Source: an uncultured Rikenellaceae bacterium (GTDB taxonomy: Bacteria; Bacteroidota; Bacteroidia; Bacteroidales; Rikenellaceae). Taken from it: DNA of 13,292 nt. Location of the stretch: the NCBI GenBank assembly GCA_949284665.1, contig CASDWR010000106.1, forward strand, positions 1-13,292, in the 5' to 3' direction. Both the position numbers and the translations under genes were made by a program. Below the pieces are notes generated by a model. It saw nothing but the letters and a program-made list of their open reading frames with translations, did no database searches and was not told where the DNA came from. The first letter of the stretch is position 1. The number at the start of each line of letters is the position of its first letter. Below, in pieces: positions 6,662 through 13,292 of the stretch.

Positions 6662-7879
6662 ATGAACCGACTGGTCAAAATATTGGTTATCACTGATTTT
6701 GACAGCAGATATAGTCGGGATTTGCTCAAAGGTATCGTACGTTACTCACAAACTGTAGGAGGATGGGCATTTTATCGAATGCCCATCCTCAATCGTATTG
6801 TCCACGAGGGGGAAGAGATTGCCGAATGGGTATCCAAATGGGGAATCGATGCAGTGGTCGTACTGATGAACTACGGCGACGTAAAACGGATTCCCGAACT
6901 TGGAATTCCCTCGGTCGTGCAGAACTACCGCAATCGAATATCCGGGGCATGCAATATACGCGGAGCATACAGAGAGACCGGCAGTATGGCTGCCGATTAT
7001 TTCATAAATCTGGGATACAGACATTTTGCTTTCTACGGTAATCAGCATTCGGTATGGTCGAACGAACGGTTCGCGGGCTATCGTGACCGACTCACCGCAA
7101 AAGGGTTCCCCCTTGTTCATCACTATCTCGAGTCATCCGACATCAAAGAGATTCGGACACAAGATCTCGACGCAGTCGGCCGATGGCTTAAAAATCTTCC
7201 GCACGAGATCGCGCTCCTTGCCTGCGACGACCGTTATGCACTGCACATCTCGGAAACATGTCGGATAAACGACATCGCCGTTCCCGACGACATCGCCATT
7301 CTCGGAGTCAACAACGACGAACTAATATGCAACATATCGACCCCCTCGCTCTCTTCCATCCTCATCGATACCGAGAATGCCGGATATGCCGCTGGTGAAG
7401 CATTGCATGAAATGCTCAATGGCAATCTTTCCGAACCGATCGATATCATTGCTCCTCCGTCGCAGGTAATCTCACGCGGATCGACTCAAAAATATATCAT
7501 AAAAGACAAACAGGTAATGCGAGTGGTAGAGTTCATCGAAACGAATTATTCCCGACCGCTCACGGTTCCGAAACTCCTCGATCTGGTTCCTGTTTCGCGC
7601 AGGGTATTCGAGAAGCGTTTCAAGGAACATACCGGTATGCCGATTTACCAATTCTTACAAACCTATCGAGTAGAACGTCTGGCAGGGTTGCTCACAACGA
7701 GTGATCGGCCGATCGAAGAACTCGCACACGCCTGCGGTTTTGCTGGGCACAAAAATATCTCGCGCATATTTGTACGCTACACGGGCATCACACCATCCGA
7801 ATTTCGGAACCAATTCCATTCCGGGAAAAACAGGAAGGACATGGAGAGACAATGGCCCCGTCAAACGTGCTCCGAATAG
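6662..7879 (+). CDS. XylR-type regulator: LacI-like sugar sensor plus AraC DNA-binding domain
   Basis: The 405-aa product resembles E. coli XylR in layout and length. I chose the ATG at 6662; the frame could open at a TTG at 6650 but MNRLVKILVITDFDSRYSR is the usual start. Residues about 6-275 form a periplasmic-binding-protein-like sensor; CDDRYALHI, VPDDIAILGVNNDELIC and PSLSSILID are characteristic of the XylR/LacI sensor. Residues about 290-385 form an AraC domain with two helix-turn-helix units (near 303-323 and 350-372) and the conserved F-x-R-Y-T-G-I-T-P-S-x-F-R end. There is no LacI-type N-terminal HTH. It follows nagB by 62 bases and precedes the sulfatase, so it likely controls this locus in response to a GlcNAc-pathway sugar. 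The effector and direction of control are inferred. Confidence 0.88.
   Translation: MNRLVKILVITDFDSRYSRDLLKGIVRYSQTVGGWAFYRMPILNRIVHEGEEIAEWVSKWGIDAVVVLMNYGDVKRIPELGIPSVVQNYRNRISGACNIRGAYRETGSMAADYFINLGYRHFAFYGNQHSVWSNERFAGYRDRLTAKGFPLVHHYLESSDIKEIRTQDLDAVGRWLKNLPHEIALLACDDRYALHISETCRINDIAVPDDIAILGVNNDELICNISTPSLSSILIDTENAGYAAGEALHEMLNGNLSEPIDIIAPPSQVISRGSTQKYIIKDKQVMRVVEFIETNYSRPLTVPKLLDLVPVSRRVFEKRFKEHTGMPIYQFLQTYRVERLAGLLTTSDRPIEELAHACGFAGHKNISRIFVRYTGITPSEFRNQFHSGKNRKDMERQWPRQTCSE
6759..6790 (+). repeat. Perfect 13-bp inverted repeat inside the regulator gene
   Basis: GAGGATGGGCATT (6759-6771) and AATGCCCATCCTC (6778-6790) are exact reverse complements around a six-base loop (TTATCG). 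It overlaps codons 33-43 of the regulator. In mRNA it would form a strong stem-loop about 100 bases after the start codon. There is no T-run after it, so it is not a standard terminator. Confidence 0.85.
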
Positions 7880-7938
7880 AAAGCGACAAACACTCCCCAG
7901 CCTAACAGAACGACCACCCTACCAAGACAAAGCCCAAA

Positions 7939-7968
7939 AGTGGGGTGTTGTAACCCCAACGCACCACT
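7939..7968 (+). other. Hairpin after the regulator gene, possible weak terminator
   Basis: TGGGGT (7941-7946) pairs with ACCCCA (7953-7958) around a six-base loop; an alternative outer pairing is AGTGG (7939-7943) with CCACT (7964-7968). It lies about 60 bases after the regulator stop and lacks a T-run. It might slow or end the nag operon transcript before the sulfatase promoter. The rest of the 246-base gap (7880-8125) holds no supported gene. Confidence 0.3.
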
Positions 7969-8047
7969 GTCTTGCAAATATTGGCCGCGATACACTCGAT
8001 TTCCTGGAAAAACAAACGGTCAGGATCGTCCCGAGAATTTTTCGATC

Positions 8048-8077
8048 GATTTCCCGTACATATTTTACCGGGAAATC
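8048..8077. promoter_or_regulatory. Perfect 9-bp inverted repeat, candidate operator of the sulfatase gene
   Basis: GATTTCCCG (8048-8056) and CGGGAAATC (8069-8077) are exact reverse complements separated by 12 bases. The right arm ends one base before the -7 box at 8079, and the whole element covers the place where a -33 element should lie. A protein bound here would sit directly on the promoter. The nine bases ATTTCCCGT of its left end also appear upstream of GH20 (2238-2246). Confidence 0.55.
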
Positions 8078-8078
8078 C

Positions 8079-8086
8079 TATCTTTG
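8079..8086 (+). promoter_or_regulatory. Bacteroidetes-type -7 box for the sulfatase gene
   Basis: TATCTTTG matches the consensus TAnnTTTG at every fixed position, about 40 bases upstream of the sulfatase ATG at 8126. No good TTTG -33 element is found 19-21 bases upstream, where the inverted repeat at 8048-8077 lies, so the promoter may need an activator. Confidence 0.55.
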
Positions 8087-8125
8087 TTCGGAATATTCGA
8101 TTCACACCTCAAACAATCCGAACAA

Positions 8126-9592
8126 ATGTACGCAAATCTTATTCATCCCGCAGGAATTACACTGTTGACATGTTGCGCGGGAATCTCGACACTCGAAGCG
8201 GCCAAGCCGCAACCTGAAAACAACCGGACCGGCCGGCCTACCAACTTCATCATCATTCAAATGGATGATATGGGCTACGGCGACCTTACGGTCACCGGTG
8301 CCATCGGATACCGCACCCCCAATATAGACCGTCTCTGTGCCGAAGGCATGCGTTTTACCAATTATTACAGTGCCTCACCGGTCAGCAGTGCTTCGAGAGC
8401 AGGGTTAATGACGGGTTGCTATCCCACAAGGATCAATTTCCCAACGGTTCTCGGGACTTCGTCGAAAGTAGGACTTCACCCCGACGAGGAGACCATCCCA
8501 GAAATACTTAAGCCTCAGGGATATGTTTCCTGTATCGTAGGCAAATGGCATTTGGGACATTACCCTGAATTTCTACCTCTCAACCATGGATTCGACGAAT
8601 ATTTCGGACTACCCTATTCGAACGACATGTCACCATACAACCCCAATTCGAAAAAGAAACTCCCGCCATTGCCGCTTTTCGAAGGGAATGAAATAGTGGA
8701 CCCAAATGTGACCCCGGAAGATCAGGACATGCTAACCACCATGTACACAGAACGAAGCATACGTTTCATCGAAGAAAATCGCAACCGTCCCTTTTTCCTT
8801 TATCTGGCTCACTCGATGCCGCATGTTCCGCTCCACGTTTCCGACAAATTCCGCGGGAAAAGCGAACAGGGACTTTATGGTGATGTGATGATGGAGATCG
8901 ACTGGAGTGTCGGAGAAATTCTGAAAACACTCGAAAAATACGGTTTGGAGGAGAATACCCTGATTATCTTTACTTCAGACAACGGTCCCTGGCTCAACTA
9001 TGGCAATCATGCCGGGTCGGCCGGAGGTTTGAGAGAGGGCAAAGGTACTACCTTCGAAGGGGGACAACGTGTAGCATGCATCATGAGATGGCCGGGGAAA
9101 ATTCCTTCCGGGACAGTCAACAACCATTTGGCTTCCTCCATCGATCTGCTTCCAACTTTGGCAGATATCTGCGGAGCGACACTCCCGGCACACAAGATAG
9201 ACGGCGTCAGCTTGCGTCCGATGCTCGAAGGTGATTTTGATGCAACACCCCGCAAATATTTTCTTTTTTACTACCGTAAGAACGATCTTGAAGCGGCACG
9301 CAACGAACGGTTCAAATTGGTATTACCCCACATGTACAGAACTTACGAACACAGCGTACCGGCCAATGACGGAGTACATGGTACCATGGGCCCACGAGTT
9401 GCCGCACCGTATGCACTTTACGACCTGCGTCGCGATCCGGGTGAACGCTACGACGTACAGACTATTTATCCGGATGCAGTCAAAGAATTGATGGAAATCG
9501 TTGAAAAGGCGCGCGAGGACATAGGAGACGACCTCACCGGACATCCAGGGTCCGGACGTCGCCCGGTCGGCACCTTATCCGACAGCGAGTGA
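8126..9592 (+). CDS. Secreted Ser-type sulfatase (S1 family)
   Basis: The 488-aa product should cleave sulfate esters from a glycan outside the cytoplasm. The frame is open from 7940, but the ATG at 8126 starts a plausible signal peptide (hydrophobic AGITLLTCCAGIST, then polar sequence). Key residues seen are D47-D48 in QMDDMGYGD for the metal site, the modification motif S87-S-A-S-R91 followed by AGLMTG, K140 and H142 in GKWHLG, and D285-N286 in FTSDNGPW. S87 takes the place of cysteine, so formylglycine must be made by an anaerobic radical SAM maturase (anSME), not found here. FEGGQRVACIMRWPGKIPSG and the C-terminal DLRRDPGERYDV block are typical of arylsulfatase-A-like S1 enzymes. It follows the nag operon from its own promoter and precedes a strong terminator. 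A GlcNAc- or galactose-sulfate target is suggested by context but not proven. Confidence 0.93.
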   Translation: MYANLIHPAGITLLTCCAGISTLEAAKPQPENNRTGRPTNFIIIQMDDMGYGDLTVTGAIGYRTPNIDRLCAEGMRFTNYYSASPVSSASRAGLMTGCYPTRINFPTVLGTSSKVGLHPDEETIPEILKPQGYVSCIVGKWHLGHYPEFLPLNHGFDEYFGLPYSNDMSPYNPNSKKKLPPLPLFEGNEIVDPNVTPEDQDMLTTMYTERSIRFIEENRNRPFFLYLAHSMPHVPLHVSDKFRGKSEQGLYGDVMMEIDWSVGEILKTLEKYGLEENTLIIFTSDNGPWLNYGNHAGSAGGLREGKGTTFEGGQRVACIMRWPGKIPSGTVNNHLASSIDLLPTLADICGATLPAHKIDGVSLRPMLEGDFDATPRKYFLFYYRKNDLEAARNERFKLVLPHMYRTYEHSVPANDGVHGTMGPRVAAPYALYDLRRDPGERYDVQTIYPDAVKELMEIVEKAREDIGDDLTGHPGSGRRPVGTLSDSE

Positions 9593-9637
9593 TATCGTAT
9601 CGTCATCGTCCCAAAATGCTCCGGGAAAATTGAGTAC

Positions 9638-9675
9638 AAAACAGGGAGGAGAAAAGGATCTCCTCCCTTGTTTTA
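9638..9675 (+). terminator. Rho-independent terminator of the sulfatase gene
   Basis: GGGAGGAGA (9644-9652) pairs perfectly with TCTCCTCCC (9659-9667) around a six-base loop, and flanking AAAACA / TTGTTTT extends the stem with one bulge. The T-rich tail runs from 9668. It lies about 45 bases after the sulfatase stop codon. The A-rich left flank could let it work on the other strand as well. Confidence 0.88.
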
Positions 9676-9676
9676 T

Positions 9677-10056
9677 GGGATCGAACTTTATCACTCAATT
9701 ATCCAGTGTCAACTCCCGTTGACGACACCTTTTCGCAGCAAACGGATAATCAACCCGAAGGAAAATGATCCACAACGATCCGTAAAAAGGGAAAAAATTC
9801 GTCGAATCAGTGTGTCTAAAGCCGACAATAATCATTTCCGACCAGCCCGGAAACAAGCCCCTTGTTATCTATTTTTATCTGTCGCCGGCTTTCCGTTTGC
9901 CGCTTGCCCTTGAACCGGGGCAGAAGATCCGGCCCATGGATGTACCACTCGTTTTCGAGGACACACTCGACAACCGATCTCCCAAGTGCTGCGAGGCATT
10001 GTTCCCGTAAGACCTGAGGCGATCGAATAACAACGAATCATTCTTTCCCCAACAGA
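9677..10056. other. Intergenic gap between convergent genes, no supported gene
   Basis: About 380 bases between the sulfatase terminator and the end of the DUF3127 gene. Short open stretches exist on both strands, but none has a recognisable product. The longest on the minus strand (10037-9816, 73 codons) contains no ATG or GTG start codon. It may be a decayed gene or plain non-coding DNA. I see no tRNA, strong hairpin or repeat here. Confidence 0.55.
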
Positions 10057-10422
10057 TTAAAAAGGAATATCGTCTACCGGTGTCTCATTGTACGGTTCTT
10101 CGGATGCTTCAAATGGGGGCAGGTCCGGGACGGGTGACACAACCTCCTCGGCCGGGGTCATCCGATTCATTTTCCATGCACGTGCCTCGGTGAACCAGCG
10201 ACCGTTGTATTCCCTCGACTCTACATTCACCGAGACGGTAACCTTCTCGCCTTCTCGCAACGACATGGCGTCTTGTGCTCTGTCGCCCCAAAAACCCACA
10301 CAAATTTTCCGATTGAACTCATTGGGCAGTTCGAACACCACTTCCTGTTTGGTCCATTCACCCCGTGCGCTCGTACCTTTTACCACGGGCAATACTTTAT
10401 ATACGATTCCTTCAAATTCCAT
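10057..10422 (-). CDS. DUF3127 family OB-fold-like protein with SSB-like C-terminal tip
   Basis: The 121-aa cytosolic product is recognised as a DUF3127 protein, a small family found mainly in Bacteroidetes whose function is unknown. Residues 1-90 are beta-rich (MEFEGIVYKVLPV, KQEVVFELPNEF, EGEKVTVSVNVESREYNGRWFTEARAWK), like an OB-fold nucleic-acid-binding domain; the segment ESREYNGRWFTEARAW resembles that of single-stranded DNA-binding proteins. Residues 91-121 form an acidic, proline-rich tail ending in VDDIPF, very close to the DDDIPF tip by which SSB recruits repair proteins. The start is well fixed: a perfect AAGGAG lies six bases upstream. It follows the cyclophilin gene by 79 bases on the same strand and may share its mRNA. 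DNA binding is inference. Confidence 0.85.
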   Translation of the reverse strand: MEFEGIVYKVLPVVKGTSARGEWTKQEVVFELPNEFNRKICVGFWGDRAQDAMSLREGEKVTVSVNVESREYNGRWFTEARAWKMNRMTPAEEVVSPVPDLPPFEASEEPYNETPVDDIPF

Positions 10423-10428
10423 ATTTCA

Positions 10429-10434
10429 CTCCTT
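10429..10434 (-). promoter_or_regulatory. Strong Shine-Dalgarno site of the DUF3127 gene
   Basis: On the minus strand the bases read AAGGAG, six bases before the ATG at 10422. Such a full match stands out, since the other genes here have A-rich leaders without one. It fixes the start and suggests efficient translation. Confidence 0.6.
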
Positions 10435-10501
10435 CATCGACATTCAAACAATATCCGCTTGGCTGATCGACATGAACGAACAACCGTCCGAACGCGGACC
10501 G

Positions 10502-10939
10502 CTATGCTTCGGTTATGCGGATCGAAAGGATCTTATCGCCCTGCCGAATGTCGTCGATTACATCGAGACCTTCGACCACTTTGCCGAAACAGGTATGCAC
10601 CCCATCCAAATGTTGCGTATTGGCACGGTTGAGACAGATAAAAAACTGGGAACCACCCGTATCCTTTCCCCGATGCGCCATGGAGAGAACCCCACGGTCG
10701 TGATACTGCCTCGGAGCCGACGTTTCGCAGCGGATCGTATATCCCGGTCCACCAGCTCCCGTCCCGAATGGGCAACCGCCCTGAATTACAAAATCGGGGA
10801 TAACCCGGTGAAAGATCAGCCCATCATAAAATCCAGATTCCGACAGTTTTACGAAATTGGCTACTGTTCCCGGCGTCTCTTTCTCATATAATTCCGCTTT
10901 CATGACCCCTTTTTCGGTCGTAATCACTGCATATTTCAT
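10502..10939 (-). CDS. Cyclophilin-type peptidyl-prolyl cis-trans isomerase
   Basis: The 145-aa product speeds cis-trans isomerisation of X-Pro bonds. I chose the ATG at 10939 ([11 protein letters not shown]); the frame also opens at a TTG at 10960, which lies in the promoter box. Conserved cyclophilin residues are visible: R45 in [14 protein letters not shown]98-F99-F100 in GGSQFFI, and [18 protein letters not shown] (111-128). There is no signal peptide, so it acts in the cytosol. Length is that of a minimal bacterial cyclophilin, and the tryptophan linked to cyclosporin binding in human CypA is replaced in this stretch, as in many bacterial enzymes. It lies 85 bases after the FKBP gene, separated from it by a terminator. 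Confidence 0.95.
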   Translation of the reverse strand: MKYAVITTEKGVMKAELYEKETPGTVANFVKLSESGFYDGLIFHRVIPDFVIQGGCPFGTGAGGPGYTIRCETSAPRQYHDRGVLSMAHRGKDTGGSQFFICLNRANTQHLDGVHTCFGKVVEGLDVIDDIRQGDKILSIRITEA

Positions 10940-10957
10940 ATCATTCGATTTATTTGT

Positions 10958-10965
10958 CAAAAATA
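10958..10965 (-). promoter_or_regulatory. Promoter of the cyclophilin gene
   Basis: On the minus strand this reads TATTTTTG, a full match to TAnnTTTG. A TTTC (complement of 10985-10988) lies 19 bases upstream, one base from the TTTG -33 consensus and at correct spacing. The -33 element falls in the loop of the terminator at 10967-11004. The leader to the ATG at 10939 would be very short, about 10-15 bases. Confidence 0.55.
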
Positions 10966-10966
10966 G

Positions 10967-11004
10967 AAAAAAAGTGCGACACTCGAAACGACCGTCGCAC
11001 TTTT
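10967..11004 (-). terminator. Rho-independent terminator of the FKBP gene
   Basis: AAAAGTGCGAC (10970-10980) and GTCGCACTTTT (10994-11004) are perfect reverse complements with a 13-base loop. On the minus strand the stem is followed by seven T residues (complement of 10967-10973). It begins about 20 bases after the FKBP stop codon. A/T tracts on both sides could make it work in both directions. Confidence 0.88.
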
Positions 11005-11024
11005 CGATGATTTCCGTAAACGGG

Positions 11025-11762
11025 CTATTTCTTCTCTTCAGCAGGGGCAGGGATTACCTCGAACAACTCCACTTCGAAAACAAGTGCCTCGTTGGGACCG
11101 ATCATCTGACCGGCACCGTAAGCACCGTAACCGAGTTCGGAAGGAATCCACAATTTGATCTTGCCGCCTTCGCCAACCAACTGCAGGCCTTCGCCCCAGC
11201 CCTTGATTACATTTTGCAAAGCAAATTCAGCCGTATCGCCACGTTCATAGGAAGAATCGAAAACGGTACCGTCTTTCAACATACCCTTGTACATCACGCG
11301 CACTTTATCCTTCGTATCGGTGGCTTTCTTTTCACTTCCTTCGGCAATCACTTCATACAGCAAACCGCTTTCGGTTTTCTTCACATTCGGATTGTTTTTC
11401 TCCACCTCTGCGAGGAAAGCCTGCGATTCAGCCAACTTTTTGGCCGGGATACGAACGGAGAAGTATTCCTGAAGGAAATTAACGGCTTCTTCCTGGTCAA
11501 GCGTACCTTTCCCTTTTGCAATATCGTTGATAGCTGCAATCACATATTTGAGATTCAACACTTCGCCCGCAGATTTTTTCAGATTTTGCAGGTAAGTACC
11601 CAGGTCCACACCCACTGCATAGGAGAGCGTATCGGATTCACTTTTGATCGACTTACCTACCTTTTTCTCGGTTGCAGCAGCCTCTTCTCCCTCTTTCGGG
11701 GCTGTCGAGCAGGACGCAAACACAACTGCGAACGCTGCCAGAATAACGAACATTCTTTTCAT
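11025..11762 (-). CDS. FKBP-type peptidyl-prolyl isomerase, lipoprotein (FkpA/Mip-like)
   Basis: The 245-aa product is a membrane-anchored folding helper. The N-terminus [18 protein letters not shown] is a lipoprotein signal with the modified cysteine at C18, followed by a linker rich in Glu and Ala. Residues about 42-125 form the helical dimerisation domain of Mip/FkpA proteins ([15 protein letters not shown] onward). Residues about 131-237 form the FKBP domain, with [51 protein letters not shown] and the closing [12 protein letters not shown]. It should act in the periplasm on prolyl bonds of exported proteins. It has its own promoter box (11809-11816) and terminator (10967-11004), so it is a single-gene unit beside the cytosolic cyclophilin. 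Family is certain. Confidence 0.96.
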   Translation of the reverse strand: MKRMFVILAAFAVVFASCSTAPKEGEEAAATEKKVGKSIKSESDTLSYAVGVDLGTYLQNLKKSAGEVLNLKYVIAAINDIAKGKGTLDQEEAVNFLQEYFSVRIPAKKLAESQAFLAEVEKNNPNVKKTESGLLYEVIAEGSEKKATDTKDKVRVMYKGMLKDGTVFDSSYERGDTAEFALQNVIKGWGEGLQLVGEGGKIKLWIPSELGYGAYGAGQMIGPNEALVFEVELFEVIPAPAEEKK

Positions 11763-11808
11763 TTTCTTTTATTTTTTAGTTGTTTAGCCTTTCGACTCTT
11801 ACAGTCGG

Positions 11809-11816
11809 CAAAATTA
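11809..11816 (-). promoter_or_regulatory. -7 box for the FKBP gene
   Basis: On the minus strand this reads TAATTTTG, a full match to TAnnTTTG, 46 bases upstream of the FKBP start. No clear TTTG is seen at the -33 position. The same octamer occurs upstream of the ureohydrolase gene (13110-13117). Confidence 0.55.
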
Positions 11817-11971
11817 ATCAATTTCATTAAAAATCGCCGCTTTCGCCAACATTTTTTTACTTTTTCAACAGGATTCAAATAAGATTCCCCCTTTCTCCGG
11901 ACATCGGGGATGACAACTTCTCACAAACAACCATTGATCGGCAAGCAGTTACAGTACCCGAACCCCATACT

Positions 11972-13021
11972 CTATTTTCCAATGCCGCCGTTGGATTTCA
12001 GGGTCTGTCCACACAATCGGAACAGTACACGTGCACCCACATTGGCATCCCATTCTCCCTGCTGCTTGGAAGGAGCCACCTCACACAAATCGAATCCTAC
12101 AATCCGACGGCCACTGTCTACAACGGTCTGAATCAGCCACACGGCCTCATTGAACGACAACCCACCGGCAACGGGAGTTCCCGTCGAAGGACAGTACTCG
12201 GCCGAGAGACCATCGATATCGAAACTGACATAAACCTTCTCCGGCAAAGCCGCCACGATCTCCTCGCATTGGCTCTGCCACGTCGCACCGGCAAAACGTT
12301 TACGACAGATCGAATGGTCGTCGAACATTTTCACCCGAGGCGACGAAGCAGCCAGTTCCGCCTCACGGTCGCAATAGTCGCGAACGGCCACCTGTACGAT
12401 CGTTTCCACTCCGGGCACCTCACGCAACACATTGAACATGATCGAAGCATGCGAATAGGTAAAACCTTCGTAAGACTCCCGCAAATCGCAATGTGCATCG
12501 ATATGCAGGATTCCGATCGACTGTTCCCGTTCGGCAACCGCTTTAATCAACCCCAAGGGCGTACTGTGGTCGCCGCCAACCAATCCGACAATTTTCCCTG
12601 CCGACAATCGTTCCTTCGCTTCACGATACACCTGCTCGTTCAACTCTTCGGAAGCATTGTTGATCCGCTCCACCTTGCGCGGCAACAGATATTCCTCGAA
12701 CATCATCCCCCCATTCTCCAAATGTTCCATCACTCTGCGAGCATCCGCCCTGTATCTGGCACTGCGATCCTGTATGGAGTAGTCGATGCCGATCGTAGCG
12801 ATTCCTGCCCGCCAGGCTCCGGGAGCAGACGGGTCATAAAGATCCAACTGAGTAGACGCTTCGATAATGGCATCCGGTGCGAACGAAGCGCCTCCTCCGT
12901 ACGAAGCCGTTACATCCCAAGGTACCGATAGCAATACAAGTCGTGCCTCCTGCTCGTCGAACGGAAGCCCGAAATAGTTGCCGTTGTTGATTCCCACGCC
13001 GTTGGGGTCAAAATTTTCCAT
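11972..13021 (-). CDS. Arginase/agmatinase-family ureohydrolase
   Basis: The 349-aa product is a binuclear manganese ureohydrolase. I chose the ATG at 13021 (MENFDPNGVG); the frame also opens at a GTG at 13072. All six expected metal ligands are visible: H152 in GGDHS (149-153), D175, H177 and D179 in IDAHCD, and D268 and D270 in SFDIDG. The block C-P-S-T-G-T-P-V-A-G-G-L (277-288) and EVAPSKQ near the end are close to agmatinase. Agmatinase would make putrescine and urea from agmatine; arginase, formimidoylglutamase and guanidinobutyrase share the same metal site, so the substrate is open. The protein is longer than E. coli SpeB by about 40 residues, with extra sequence near 100-140. No arginine decarboxylase is seen in the window. 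Confidence 0.88.
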   Translation of the reverse strand: MENFDPNGVGINNGNYFGLPFDEQEARLVLLSVPWDVTASYGGGASFAPDAIIEASTQLDLYDPSAPGAWRAGIATIGIDYSIQDRSARYRADARRVMEHLENGGMMFEEYLLPRKVERINNASEELNEQVYREAKERLSAGKIVGLVGGDHSTPLGLIKAVAEREQSIGILHIDAHCDLRESYEGFTYSHASIMFNVLREVPGVETIVQVAVRDYCDREAELAASSPRVKMFDDHSICRKRFAGATWQSQCEEIVAALPEKVYVSFDIDGLSAEYCPSTGTPVAGGLSFNEAVWLIQTVVDSGRRIVGFDLCEVAPSKQQGEWDANVGARVLFRLCGQTLKSNGGIGK

Positions 13022-13109
13022 AGTTCGTCGATTCGTTTCCCGGTCCGGCTGATCGGGCCGTAACAGAGCCACTCTGTACCGTAAATTCCCACGCCGCCGA
13101 TTACATGTG

Positions 13110-13117
13110 CAAAATTA
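13110..13117 (-). promoter_or_regulatory. -7 box for the ureohydrolase gene
   Basis: On the minus strand this reads TAATTTTG, a full match to TAnnTTTG, giving a leader of about 80 bases before the ATG at 13021. The -33 element is not clear. Confidence 0.5.
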
Positions 13118-13292
13118 ATAAAATGCGCCGTAAATCGCGATCGATGTTAAAAAAGATGACGTATTTTTCGCATACCGACGAAAACGGTGCCGTTCCGCAA
13201 TACGGCAGGGCCTCTGCAACGAACGTCCGTATTGCCCGGCAAGAGCCGTTCATCAGAAAAGGCCTGCCACTGTAACAGAACCCCTTTCGGGT
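13118..13292. other. Window edge with an inverted repeat, no supported gene
   Basis: GCAATACGG (13197-13205) and CCGTATTGC (13227-13235) form a 9-bp inverted repeat with a smaller GCAG/CTGC stem nested inside. It lies upstream of the ureohydrolase promoter box, so it is not part of that leader. It could be the end structure of a gene beyond the window. Short minus-strand open stretches reach the edge but none is recognisable. Confidence 0.4.

Noticed and set aside
9816..10037. 73-codon open stretch on the minus strand in the gap after DUF3127
   Set aside because: It contains no ATG or GTG start and no recognisable family. It could be a gene remnant, but nothing shows this directly.
10857..11882. 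341-codon open frame on the plus strand, longer than the FKBP gene it overlaps
   Set aside because: It lies opposite the FKBP coding sequence, which has a lipobox, full FKBP motifs, a promoter box and a terminator. The plus-strand translation has no recognisable family and ends in AT-rich non-coding DNA.
11888..11915. CCCC/GGGG pairing and a small CATC/GATG hairpin between the FKBP and ureohydrolase genes
   Set aside because: Stems are short, with no T-run on either strand, and they are too weak to be called a terminator.

Overview
The window looks like the chromosome of a gut-type member of the Bacteroidales, perhaps an Alistipes-like Rikenellaceae. The order-level call rests on -7 boxes of the TAnnTTTG type, weak Shine-Dalgarno sites, a DUF3127 protein, a Ser-type sulfatase, a FucP/NagP-type transporter and a FkpA-like lipoprotein. 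The genus guess is weak. Most of the window is a locus for taking up and breaking down N-acetylglucosamine (GlcNAc) from host-type glycans.

Left part, minus strand (1-3018): three genes run leftward. They are a cytosolic-looking CBM9-like protein (2371-3018), an exported GH20 beta-N-acetylhexosaminidase (461-2077), and the first 60 codons of a membrane protein of the NagX / heparan-alpha-glucosaminide acetyltransferase type (1-182, cut by the window edge).

Centre, plus strand (3242-9592): a divergent, AT-rich intergenic region (3019-3241) leads to a compact operon. It holds a NagP-like MFS sugar symporter, NagA (GlcNAc-6-P deacetylase), a divergent NagB-type deaminase, and a XylR-type regulator with a LacI-like sugar sensor fused to an AraC DNA-binding domain. 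A secreted Ser-type sulfatase follows with its own promoter and ends at a strong terminator. The expected flow is: the sulfatase and GH20 release GlcNAc in the periplasm or at the cell surface, NagP imports it, a kinase not present here phosphorylates it, and NagA and NagB pass it to fructose-6-P. The regulator probably senses a sugar of this pathway.

Right part, minus strand (9593-13292): about 380 bases (9677-10056) with no supported gene, then DUF3127, a cytosolic cyclophilin and a lipoprotein FKBP, two peptidyl-prolyl isomerases next to each other, and an arginase/agmatinase-family ureohydrolase. These are housekeeping-type genes with no visible link to the sugar locus.

The most interesting signals not explained by genes are a perfect 9-bp inverted repeat abutting the -7 box of the sulfatase, a 13-bp near-perfect direct repeat with 21-bp period upstream of GH20, a perfect 13-bp hairpin inside the regulator gene, and an SSB-like acidic tip on the DUF3127 protein. 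No CRISPR array, insertion sequence, tRNA or rRNA was seen. I did not find a clearly new multi-gene system. The best candidate for novelty is the pairing of a XylR-type regulator with a GlcNAc/sulfatase regulon.
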